From contig CAMXCT020006641.1 in assembly GCA_947184155.2 (NCBI GenBank), positions 283,501 to 347,500 of the forward strand: a stretch of 64,000 nt of DNA, read 5' to 3'. The stretch comes from Cladocopium goreaui (Eukaryota; Sar; Dinophyceae; Suessiales; Symbiodiniaceae). Numbering within the stretch: the first letter of the stretch is position 1; each line of letters starts with the position of its first letter. The position numbers and the translations under genes were made by a program. The notes under the pieces were generated by a model that did no database searches, had not been told where the DNA came from, and saw only the letters and a program-made list of their open reading frames with translations. Positions 30,840 to 39,354 of this stretch are shown here, one piece after another.

Positions 30840-31208
30840 TACAGAAGGTATTCAGTCTCTGGAATGTTTTTGGATGCCTTGAAGCTTCTGGCGCAACAAT
30901 GGTGTAGACCTCAGGATCTCTTGTGGAGGGAGCACACAAGCTCCGCTACCACGTAAAACTTTGACACACAAAGTTAGATCGCGAAAACCGCTTTCAAACC
31001 TCTCGTGCACAAAGTAAACCCAAACCAAAACACAAACAAACGGTGGTCGTCTCGCGTTTCTGTCTGTGTCAGCTTTCCCAGGCCGTCTCACGGCGACACA
31101 CACACACACCCTTTCGAGCTCGCGGGTCTTGAGCCAACGTTTACGTTGGGTGATAGCAGTTCCAAAAACGATTCTACAAATCTAGACACGTGCAAAAAAA
31201 CAAACTTC
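30840..31208 (-). mobile_element. LTR-end plus PBS fragment, minus strand
   Basis: On the minus strand, TGGTAGCGGAGCTTGTGTGC (PBS at 30951 and below) follows sequence resembling the 3' end of an LTR, with the T/G-rich character of the two LTR families here. The fragment is flanked by the 9-bp direct repeat TACGTGGCA (30831-30839, 31209-31217). The surrounding sequence is an inverted repeat (ACGAAACCAAT 30821-30831, ATTGGTTTCGT 31228-31238). It looks like a truncated insertion into a palindrome. Confidence 0.5.
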
Positions 31209-31238
31209 TACGTGGCAAAAACCTAAGATTGGTTTCGT

Positions 31239-31615
31239 GCAGTTTGGTTCTCGTGGTGAGAACAGATGGGCAGACTGCTACAAAGCATACGCTGTACTCA
31301 TCGACTTCGCTGGTAGTGACTTGGCAGAGGGTCAGTTGAGTAATGGACTTTGCAAGACGATGGACAGCGGCGTCTTTGATAGGAGTCGGTCGTTCTATGC
31401 CAATGGGCTAAGCTGTCTCCTGGATCTGAGTTGGTGGGTTGGTGCCTAGAAAGTGTATTTTTTGCTGATACGAACACAGCTACAATTTTTATTCCGCACC
31501 CGCTTTGAATTAATTGGGAATAGACCGAGAGGGGACAGCGAAAAGCCAAGACGGTCAACAAAAAGGAACATTGGCCCATGTAAAGCGTCAAGTTGCAACG
31601 GCTCTTCAATAAAGG
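31239..31615. other. Boundary sequence upstream of the LINE
   Basis: No gene is recognised on either strand. Short frames here lack domain signal. Confidence 0.4.
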
Positions 31616-31650
31616 TCCGTAGCCTTTGGCTCAAGGCCGTATCGGCTCAA
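31616..31650 (+). other. Tandem spliced-leader relics
   Basis: TCCGTAGCCTTTGGCTCAAG (31616-31635) matches the 22-nt dinoflagellate spliced leader except for two missing bases. It is followed at once by CCGTATCGGCTCAA (31637-31650), a shorter second relic. Such stacked relics are the known mark of a trans-spliced mRNA that was reverse-transcribed and reinserted. They lie at the likely 5' end of the LINE. Confidence 0.75.
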
Positions 31651-31987
31651 ACCCCGTGGGACTGGGTAACCTAATTTTAACTCAAGGGGCAAACATCCAT
31701 CTTGGGTGATTTGCGTGAGTTAATTTTGGGGGCACCAGTATAAAGGGGCTAGGGTAGTACTGCCGTAGGAAGAGCACAAAGGTGCCCGTCAACCTGTTTT
31801 GTTTAGAAGTGAATTTGGGAGGGGGGGTTTATCTTAGTTTTGTGTTTAAGATCTACCTTCTCGTTTTTGACTTACTTGCATTGTGTCCGTTGAACACACC
31901 TGTTTTGAACCCCACTTGTTTAAGGACTCCTGGGGTACCCAGTGTAGTTCTTTTACTTGTGATCTTGTTGGTTTGATTCACAAGGCT

Positions 31988-32004
31988 CACTGGGGTACTC
32001 AGTG
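31988..32004 (+). repeat. GTA-loop hairpin, 5' UTR copy
   Basis: CACTGGG-GTA-CTCAGTG, 7-bp stem with one G-T pair. A weaker sister copy, 60 nt upstream at 31928-31944, is part of the same local duplication. Confidence 0.6.
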
Positions 32005-32079
32005 TAGTCTTTTTAGTTCTTGTTATCGTCTTGCTCAGCCCAGGTTGCCCCTCTGGCCTGCCTCTGTGTAGTCACTGTA

Positions 32080-32096
32080 CCCAGGGGTACTCTGGG
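32080..32096 (+). repeat. GTA-loop hairpin just before ORF1
   Basis: CCCAGGG-GTA-CTCTGGG, 7-bp stem with one G-T pair, 14 nt before the ORF1 ATG. Confidence 0.65.
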
Positions 32097-32110
32097 TTAT
32101 AGTCGACAAC

Positions 32111-35100
32111 ATGAACTGCAACCCTCATGACACTATTGAACAGCATGCCATTGAGTTGGTGTCGAGTCTTGGGAAAGAACATCTTTTTGTTGCGAACTGT
32201 CCCAGTGATATTGATTCGAACAGATATTCAGGCACGGTGATCACTTATGAAGAAGCCTTTGATCACAGTGATACAGGAGTCGGCCTCTGCCTATTGCTCC
32301 CCAAAGCTTATGTCCTTCAGAAATTCATAGACATATGCCTTAACAAAGATATCTCTGTTCATTTTGTCTTCACTTGTTCAAACAGTACCAGCGAATTTGA
32401 AGCTTCTGCATGGCTGTACAACCTTCTCAATGACAAAGTTCAGCATGTCGGCTTTATGCAAAATCTTGGAGTTACCTTTTGCTCCGCAAATAACCAAGAG
32501 AAATATCTCATTGCATGCCAGGTTGAACCGTATGCCGAACACTGCCATGTTTCTTGGTCTCGACCCTGCAGAACGCTGGAGTATGTCTTTCCCAGAACTG
32601 TTGTTGAACGACACCAGACGATCAGTGAACTTCAGAACCTGTCTGCTGTTAACTATATTGACTTCAGAAGACCCAATGGATGCCATCGCATATCAGATAA
32701 GATTGATGTTACCTCACTCACTGTCCAAATTGCCAATGATTGCCTGGCAGACATTGAGCTTGTTGAGAAAATCATTCAGCCAACTGTTGATGCCGCTTGG
32801 TCGCATGGACTTGCAGAGTGTCAGGTTAAGCATTTCTTTCCATGGAATGACTCAGAGTTCCAAAAGCATTTTCCACATGGAATCACTATGTCAGTATTGG
32901 ATTTGAAGGCTTTTCCGAACACCGTGCTCAATGAGATTCTTGTCCAACTAGCCAACCTTAAAGTGAGGTACCATTTCATGAATTACAGAAGACTTGCCAT
33001 CTTTGGGCCGCCGTCACTGGTCATTAACCTCCACTTAGCCCTTCTTCCATTTGACGTGCATTTACCTATTGGGCCTAAACAGGGTGCTTTCACTGTCCAC
33101 ATGCTGCGATCAGAGCCACATTGCACACAGACCGCCCATGATTATAATCATTTTCAAGTCAAATTTGGCAAGATTGGTTCCTTTCAGTATGCACCTGCAC
33201 AAATTCTATGGGCTGAAATTCCCTCATCAGTACGTATGGAGGATCAACTTGACCAACTAGATCAATCATCCCTGGTACAATTACTAAAACGAAAAGTAGG
33301 GGCTGTTAATTTTTCCATTCGTTGGTGCCAGGTTGACCGGTCGCAGCAAAAGTGTCTTTGCTTTGATGTCGAGATTAAACATGAAGACTCTCTACCTCTT
33401 TCACTGGATTGTGACTCTGGCCAAGTTGTAATTCAACACCAGTGCCCCTCTGCAGAAGATTTTCGTGCTGATGTCTCCCTCACCGAAGTTGAAACTAGGC
33501 GGGATCACTGGAACAAAGTCATTACTCAACAAATGATCCCTAAAGAAGGCAGAATCAGTCATCTTTCCTGTGAACCCAACAAGAAACAGTCAGCCAAAAG
33601 ATACTATGATTTGCGTACCACTGTCATTGACTCTTTGCAGGACTTCACCAACATCATTGCCATTGCATTTCAACCGCCTGCGTGGTTTTTCTCGCCTAAA
33701 GAGTTGCATATACCCTTGATGGAATGCTCACAAAAAGTTAATTTTTGTGACAACTCTTTCATCCAGGAATCTTTTGCGACGAATCCTGACACTGTCAAGA
33801 TTGATTTACTTCATCATGAATTTATCAAGCATAGGGACCACCAGAAGTGGCTTTTTTATCATATCGTGCTTGGTCCAGAACAGCGTTTTCATTTGAAATC
33901 TATCCACCTTGAGCGTGATGAATGGAAGGTACGATACTACGATGAATTGATCATACGTACCTTTGAACCCTCCTCAATTTTTGTCACACTCCCACCCGGA
34001 ATTTCAATATCGCAGGTCGTCGATAAAACGCAATGTTGTCACCTTCGAGAAGCTTATGCCTGTATCGCACCATCGCAAGGAACCCATGATTTTGGCACTA
34101 CCCATGCTGGATTGAAGGAGCAGTATACTAATGCCACACCGACTGCTCATTTTCCAAACGGCCATGGACTGAACAGCACTAAGAGTGTGCCTTCCCACGG
34201 ACAGGCCAGTCCAACACCAACAGGGAATAGACCAGCTTATCGCCCACCTTACAAACCCAGGCAGTGCAGAGGATCTCCCAACACACCTCCTGAGGGCGAC
34301 ATCGAAATGCAGCCTGCGCTAACTAGTAACAGCAAACACCCAGAACCCCCGGAAACGCACCTTCAGGCAGGTACTGGCGAACACAGTGAAGATGTGCCCA
34401 TGGAATGTGTTGCAACAGCTCTTGATCCAGTTGACGACAACACTCATAGTTCTGACAAAGAATCGCACCAACATGATACTGCCCTCCATGGTCATGACCC
34501 CCTCGCCTCTGAAAACAACCTTGCCATGGCTGACCTTGATCAGAATCACCCTCGCGAACCAGGACAACATGCCCAGGATAGCATTGCGAACAACCTCAGC
34601 TCCCCCAAGGTGAAACACTTGCACCACAACACAGGTACGCCCACTGATCACGAAGATGTCGCCAACGTGGGGTACTCACGGTTGTGTGACACTTCCCAAT
34701 CTACTGCCCTGGCCCATTTTGTCCCCCAAGCCACTGTACAACCCTTACTACTGGACTGCCCCAATCAGCGAAAGGATGCTACCCACAGACCTACTCGTAC
34801 CCACTCCATACCTCAGGCCACAAAACCACTCAACCCTCCTGCGTGTATCGCCAATGACTCAGCGCCTAAACAACAAGACCATTCTGATAATCTTCCCTTA
34901 AAAGTGGGCTTACCAACACAAAAGAGTCGGCAGACCAGCAAGCAAACAAGCCGCAGCAAAGATGAACATAGGAGTGTACCTAATCAGCCACCCGAAACTG
35001 TCCTAGACCTCTTAGCACAAAATGCCGCCTATCAGCCACTGGATGGCAATGCTAACACACATGCTCCTGGCGATGATGTAATCTTTGTCAAAGCCTCACA

Positions 35101-38100
35101 TAGCCCTATTGACAACATTCTATGTGGCAGTGAACAAAGCAGCAGTCTCCTTATTTCCAATAGAGAAATCATCACTGGATGGCCCAGCTCATTTTCCCAT
35201 GCTGATTGCGACTACTTTGCCAAGCTTACAACGTGTTATCTCATTAAATTCCCAAGCTATATGTGTTATGCGGTTACTGCACTTCGTGTCCTCACCCATG
35301 CACCTTGGAATGATAATATGTTTCATGGCCACATCAGAGAATTAGTCCTATGTGCTATCGGCAATGGATGGACATGGGCTGACCAGACTGCTACTGTGCA
35401 AGGAAGACGGGTAAGCATTGGAGAAGTCTGCGCTGCTTTTGCAAGCTACTTGAACGTGAATGCCTTTCCGCCTGGGCAAGTTTCTGACCTTGACACTGCT
35501 ATCATTGCAGCCTGTGATGACTTATTTCCAGACCATAGCGAGCTCTTCTTTGCGCAATTTCATGTGAACTGCCTTTCATGTAACGCATCGGGCAAGGTTT
35601 CAGCCGCTCTTTTTGATACAATGTTGAGTATTAACCTGGAGAATGATACCATAGATCTTCCACAAATGATTGCAGATCGGGCTCCACGCCTTGCACTTGA
35701 CAGAGAGGATGTTGGTTTTTCTCACGCAAGTGACTGTTACAATCAGGACCAACAAAATAATGAAGAAATTGAAGGTTGTTTGATTTTCACCCTCAAAATT
35801 ACAAGCCCCATTGAACAACTACCAATTGCCAGCAAGGCATTAAACCTCCTTGGACAGCTCTTCAATGTTCCCACCCTGAGTGCCAATCCCATTTCTCAAT
35901 CTTTCATAATCACTGGTATCATCATTGTTCAAGGAAAGTCGTCACATCATTTCCTTATCATTGAGCGGTGGAACGAAGGACAGGTTCTCGTTTATGACAA
36001 CCTCCGAGGCCATGCATGGATCCCGGTCGAACAACTGAAAGCAACCTCCTTTGTTTGGGGTTTTGTCTTCCGTCGACATGAACATCAGCCTTATTCATTC
36101 CAACCTCCACAGTACAAAGCCATTGCACCTGCCACACTTCAGTGTGCCAAGCAGTCTCATCGTCCCAAAAAACCAAAGTTAAAGCCCAAGAATATCCTCG
36201 GCATCAGTGCCAAACGATATCAGGCCCCCAGCCTCTCAAGAAAGAAATTGGGAAATAACAGTACTTCGGATAAGTTAACTGAAGTATTGGATAGCAAGCC
36301 AATTGACCCCCCACCGATAAGTGAGAGCCCTCATCCTGCCGATACCCCGAAACACACTCACCCTGCACACAGTGGGGCGGGTGATCAACACGGGGTACCC
36401 GTGGTTGGTTACCCACCCGGCACCGAACACACGTCTCTCCCTCTGCAAAGTGAGCCGGCCAGCAATGATCAGTGCAGCCACCATGGGGTACCCATGGTTG
36501 GACTTGGTCCGCCTTTTCCCCATAATGGTACACCAATTCCGCATGCCGACCAGAACAACGACATCGCGGGTGGTACGTCAGAAAGCCACTGTGGGGCACC
36601 CACAGTTGGTCTGAAGGACACCCCTCAAAACGATAACGGTACATTATCCCATGCAGACCTTGGCAGTAAAGAGCTTGTTGCTGTCCCTCACCCTCATGAA
36701 ACTGAGGTTTTGACACCAGTCAGTATTAACGCAAGTGCCCGGTGTCCAACGCATGAGCATGCACCAACGGAGGCTGTCCAGTCACGCCCCAATGATAATT
36801 GCAACAGTGTAAACCCATCCTGTAGCTATGCTGATAGTCTCCGCCCTCCAGTCAGTGGTGAGAATGGTGCTTCCCATAGTCCCTTTGTGAAGGAGAAAGA
36901 TGCATCCCCTCCCAAAAGGGCTAAGTATTCCAAAGTTCACCCATACGCTATCATTAGCCTTTTTGACGGTGTAGGCTCAGCTATTCCGGCCATCACTAAA
37001 GCTATCGGATGTGCCCCACGCATCATCATTGTTGCAGAATGTGACCCAATCCTCAGACAACTCGTTGGTGAACAATTCGCTCTTCGCACTGATGGTGAAT
37101 GGACCCAATCCAGCAAGGACACTTACACGCTCTATGCTGACGATGTGCGGCAGCTTCTTCGCAATCAATGTCGGATACTTAAGGAAGCATTTGCATTAGC
37201 TGGGCCACAGTGCCGTTGGTTTGTAATCGCTGGCTCACCCTGCCAGGATCTTACCCCAGCTGGCCCCCTGAAAGGACTCCTTGGACTCACTGGCCATTGT
37301 AGCTCCCTTTTCTACTATGTCCATGTAATCCTGTGGCTTGTGCAAATGAACTACCCTCTGGAGCACATTCGCTTTCTGCTTGAGAATGCAGGTGCGATGC
37401 TTGACATCCATCGCAAAGCAATCCTACGTGCCCTTGGACTTAACCCTGATTCGACTCCCGATAGTCTCCGCGTTGACCCCAAGAATACACATGGCATAAG
37501 GCGTAACAGATTTTACTTTCGCAACTACCAAGACTGTGTCAAAGTCTCTAAGACTGTTGTCCTGGAACCGAGTGACATAGAAGGGCCTTTAGTAGACTTT
37601 AATGGTCATCCGATTCCGTTTGGGCCACTCCTACGAGTTAGATCAGTCCTGGGATACAATGTGTATCAGCTATCTTGGACGGCATATCAACCAATTTCTC
37701 TTATATGGGACTACCTTTTCTGGGGAGATAAAGCTCAATTTCAACTCAAAGCCAAAATGCATTCCAGTGATATAATCCCTGCCCTTGACTTTGAGAAATC
37801 TCTGCCGCCACACTACCTGCGTGCATGGTATCGATTCCTACAGTCTCTCCGACAAAAAAATGTGAGCACCAGTGATAGAGACCGGCTTGTCCGTGCTATC
37901 CTGCCAATATTCCATCATCCCCACATTAAAGCACCCATGAGAATCTTGCTCTGCGAGGAAGTCGAGAAACTAGCTGGATTACACAACCATTTTGACAGGG
38001 TACAGGCTCATCGCTCGCTGCTCACTGAGTTTACAGTTAGAAACTATTGTGGCAATAGCTTTCATCCAGAATATATCCAGGCAGCCGTAGGGCACCCTGA

Positions 38101-39349
38101 GCGTCTACGCGACTGGCTTACCGAACCTGCTGAAACAGCAACCAAGCATGCATGGTCCGGAGTCGTTCACCCAAAACAAGCTCGAGCTCAATATCAAGCC
38201 CTGCGTGAACAAGTCCAAACCCTGGCACGAGAACAACGTATCCGTGATTTCTCCTCCAAGCAAATTGGTATTGACCCAATGCCGGAACTTCCAATTCATG
38301 CACTCGAAGGTCCCTTGACCCCAGTCATGCCAACCGTACTTCCTAAGCAACTGCTGCCTACTGCCCGTAAGATTCACCCTGCCGACCTAGGCGTCATGGA
38401 CAACAGACCACCATCGCAGCTTTCGCCAACTGCAATTCAGCTACTTCAGGAAAAACAAATGCAAAACATCCTTGTAGGAATGAGTTTTTTCGGAGCAGGA
38501 ATTGGAAAAGCAGAAGATCTGCTGCAATTCTTCTTTGGTCATAATTATGATGCTGTTGTTGAACGCCATTGTCCACAGACTAAGGAATGGATCTCCCACA
38601 AACTTAAATCTGCTGGACAGTGCACCTCCACCATGGCACAAATTTTGCTTTGGTTGTACTCCTTATTACATTATGAGCAAGTTTCGGTTCATTTTGTTCA
38701 TATTGCTGACTGGGAAGATCAAGCACATATTGCTACCTTCGGGGACGCCCCTGCCAAATGGACGGTCTACTGTGTTCAATTTCCACGCTCGCGTACTTTT
38801 CACCTTGACACAGCTGCGTGGAATTGCCATACCCGGGTTGACATCCCATGGCAGCAACTGCCTCACCCTGTGGTGTTTACGGCTGCACCTATCCCGTTCC
38901 ACTGCACCAACCCCAACTGCATCTGGTTTGCTGTTCCTTATGGACCTAAAGGACAATATCTGCTTTGCCATCGATTTATTGGCACATTCCTATATGACCA
39001 GTGCATTGTTTGCTTTTTGTCTCAGTTTGTCGAACAAGCCTCCTGCAATATACATACGGCAGCTAGTTCTTATCCTGAACTCCATGGTTGTATGTTTATT
39101 GACAATGAAGGTAATGTCGCCGTTGCTGCTGCGCACGACTGGAAGCTTGATGACACTACGGGATACCAAACATGTCTGATCAAAGCATCTATCGACAGCC
39201 GTGCTTTCAAGTACCCAGAGCATGGTGACACTCTTCCACATATTAACCCTATTGGGAAAATCAGTCGGGAACTCGCATGCAACTGGAACACAGACGATGC
39301 CCCCCCAGATTTTGCCTTTTTTGTTTGTTCTCTGATCGAGTGTCATTAG
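32111..39349 (+). CDS. LINE ORF1: UCH-like protease and DNMT3-like cytosine methyltransferase
   Basis: 2412 residues, intact, from the ATG at 32111. Residues 1-650 are not recognised; 650-1030 are Pro/His/Asn-rich linker. About 1030-1310 resembles ubiquitin C-terminal hydrolases: a Cys box SYMCYAVTALRVL (Cys about 1052) and a His box HHFLIIERWNEGQVLVYDN (about 1278), with CLSC between. About 1610-1830 is a DNMT3-like C5-methyltransferase: motif I SLFDGVGSAI (1615), motif IV GSPCQDLTPAG with the catalytic Cys (1706), motif VI ENAG (1757; usually ENV) and RRNRFYF (1797). The last 350 residues, with several Cys/His, are unknown. Expected actions are ubiquitin or Ubl cleavage and DNA methylation, possibly of the element's own copies. 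ORF2 follows in the -1 frame. Confidence 0.88.
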   Translation: MNCNPHDTIEQHAIELVSSLGKEHLFVANCPSDIDSNRYSGTVITYEEAFDHSDTGVGLCLLLPKAYVLQKFIDICLNKDISVHFVFTCSNSTSEFEASAWLYNLLNDKVQHVGFMQNLGVTFCSANNQEKYLIACQVEPYAEHCHVSWSRPCRTLEYVFPRTVVERHQTISELQNLSAVNYIDFRRPNGCHRISDKIDVTSLTVQIANDCLADIELVEKIIQPTVDAAWSHGLAECQVKHFFPWNDSEFQKHFPHGITMSVLDLKAFPNTVLNEILVQLANLKVRYHFMNYRRLAIFGPPSLVINLHLALLPFDVHLPIGPKQGAFTVHMLRSEPHCTQTAHDYNHFQVKFGKIGSFQYAPAQILWAEIPSSVRMEDQLDQLDQSSLVQLLKRKVGAVNFSIRWCQVDRSQQKCLCFDVEIKHEDSLPLSLDCDSGQVVIQHQCPSAEDFRADVSLTEVETRRDHWNKVITQQMIPKEGRISHLSCEPNKKQSAKRYYDLRTTVIDSLQDFTNIIAIAFQPPAWFFSPKELHIPLMECSQKVNFCDNSFIQESFATNPDTVKIDLLHHEFIKHRDHQKWLFYHIVLGPEQRFHLKSIHLERDEWKVRYYDELIIRTFEPSSIFVTLPPGISISQVVDKTQCCHLREAYACIAPSQGTHDFGTTHAGLKEQYTNATPTAHFPNGHGLNSTKSVPSHGQASPTPTGNRPAYRPPYKPRQCRGSPNTPPEGDIEMQPALTSNSKHPEPPETHLQAGTGEHSEDVPMECVATALDPVDDNTHSSDKESHQHDTALHGHDPLASENNLAMADLDQNHPREPGQHAQDSIANNLSSPKVKHLHHNTGTPTDHEDVANVGYSRLCDTSQSTALAHFVPQATVQPLLLDCPNQRKDATHRPTRTHSIPQATKPLNPPACIANDSAPKQQDHSDNLPLKVGLPTQKSRQTSKQTSRSKDEHRSVPNQPPETVLDLLAQNAAYQPLDGNANTHAPGDDVIFVKASHSPIDNILCGSEQSSSLLISNREIITGWPSSFSHADCDYFAKLTTCYLIKFPSYMCYAVTALRVLTHAPWNDNMFHGHIRELVLCAIGNGWTWADQTATVQGRRVSIGEVCAAFASYLNVNAFPPGQVSDLDTAIIAACDDLFPDHSELFFAQFHVNCLSCNASGKVSAALFDTMLSINLENDTIDLPQMIADRAPRLALDREDVGFSHASDCYNQDQQNNEEIEGCLIFTLKITSPIEQLPIASKALNLLGQLFNVPTLSANPISQSFIITGIIIVQGKSSHHFLIIERWNEGQVLVYDNLRGHAWIPVEQLKATSFVWGFVFRRHEHQPYSFQPPQYKAIAPATLQCAKQSHRPKKPKLKPKNILGISAKRYQAPSLSRKKLGNNSTSDKLTEVLDSKPIDPPPISESPHPADTPKHTHPAHSGAGDQHGVPVVGYPPGTEHTSLPLQSEPASNDQCSHHGVPMVGLGPPFPHNGTPIPHADQNNDIAGGTSESHCGAPTVGLKDTPQNDNGTLSHADLGSKELVAVPHPHETEVLTPVSINASARCPTHEHAPTEAVQSRPNDNCNSVNPSCSYADSLRPPVSGENGASHSPFVKEKDASPPKRAKYSKVHPYAIISLFDGVGSAIPAITKAIGCAPRIIIVAECDPILRQLVGEQFALRTDGEWTQSSKDTYTLYADDVRQLLRNQCRILKEAFALAGPQCRWFVIAGSPCQDLTPAGPLKGLLGLTGHCSSLFYYVHVILWLVQMNYPLEHIRFLLENAGAMLDIHRKAILRALGLNPDSTPDSLRVDPKNTHGIRRNRFYFRNYQDCVKVSKTVVLEPSDIEGPLVDFNGHPIPFGPLLRVRSVLGYNVYQLSWTAYQPISLIWDYLFWGDKAQFQLKAKMHSSDIIPALDFEKSLPPHYLRAWYRFLQSLRQKNVSTSDRDRLVRAILPIFHHPHIKAPMRILLCEEVEKLAGLHNHFDRVQAHRSLLTEFTVRNYCGNSFHPEYIQAAVGHPERLRDWLTEPAETATKHAWSGVVHPKQARAQYQALREQVQTLAREQRIRDFSSKQIGIDPMPELPIHALEGPLTPVMPTVLPKQLLPTARKIHPADLGVMDNRPPSQLSPTAIQLLQEKQMQNILVGMSFFGAGIGKAEDLLQFFFGHNYDAVVERHCPQTKEWISHKLKSAGQCTSTMAQILLWLYSLLHYEQVSVHFVHIADWEDQAHIATFGDAPAKWTVYCVQFPRSRTFHLDTAAWNCHTRVDIPWQQLPHPVVFTAAPIPFHCTNPNCIWFAVPYGPKGQYLLCHRFIGTFLYDQCIVCFLSQFVEQASCNIHTAASSYPELHGCMFIDNEGNVAVAAAHDWKLDDTTGYQTCLIKASIDSRAFKYPEHGDTLPHINPIGKISRELACNWNTDDAPPDFAFFVCSLIECH
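34666..34680 (+). repeat. GTA-loop hairpin in ORF1
   Basis: CGTGGG-GTA-CTCACG, 6-bp stem with one G-T pair, inside coding sequence (VGYSR). Confidence 0.55.
36389..36403 (+). repeat. GTA-loop hairpin in ORF1, encodes GVPVVG
   Basis: CACGGG-GTA-CCCGTG, perfect 6-bp stem inside the Pro-rich linker upstream of the methyltransferase domain. Confidence 0.6.
36480..36498 (+). repeat. GTA-loop hairpin in ORF1, encodes GVPMVG
   Basis: CCATGGG-GTA-CCCATGG with an extra A-T pair, perfect 8-bp stem, 91 nt after the preceding copy. Confidence 0.65.
36588..36606 (+). repeat. GCA-loop hairpin in ORF1, encodes GAPTVG
   Basis: CTGTGGG-GCA-CCCACAG with an extra A-T pair, perfect 8-bp stem. Stem sequence differs from its neighbours but pairing is kept. 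Confidence 0.65.
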
Positions 39350-39354
39350 TAACC

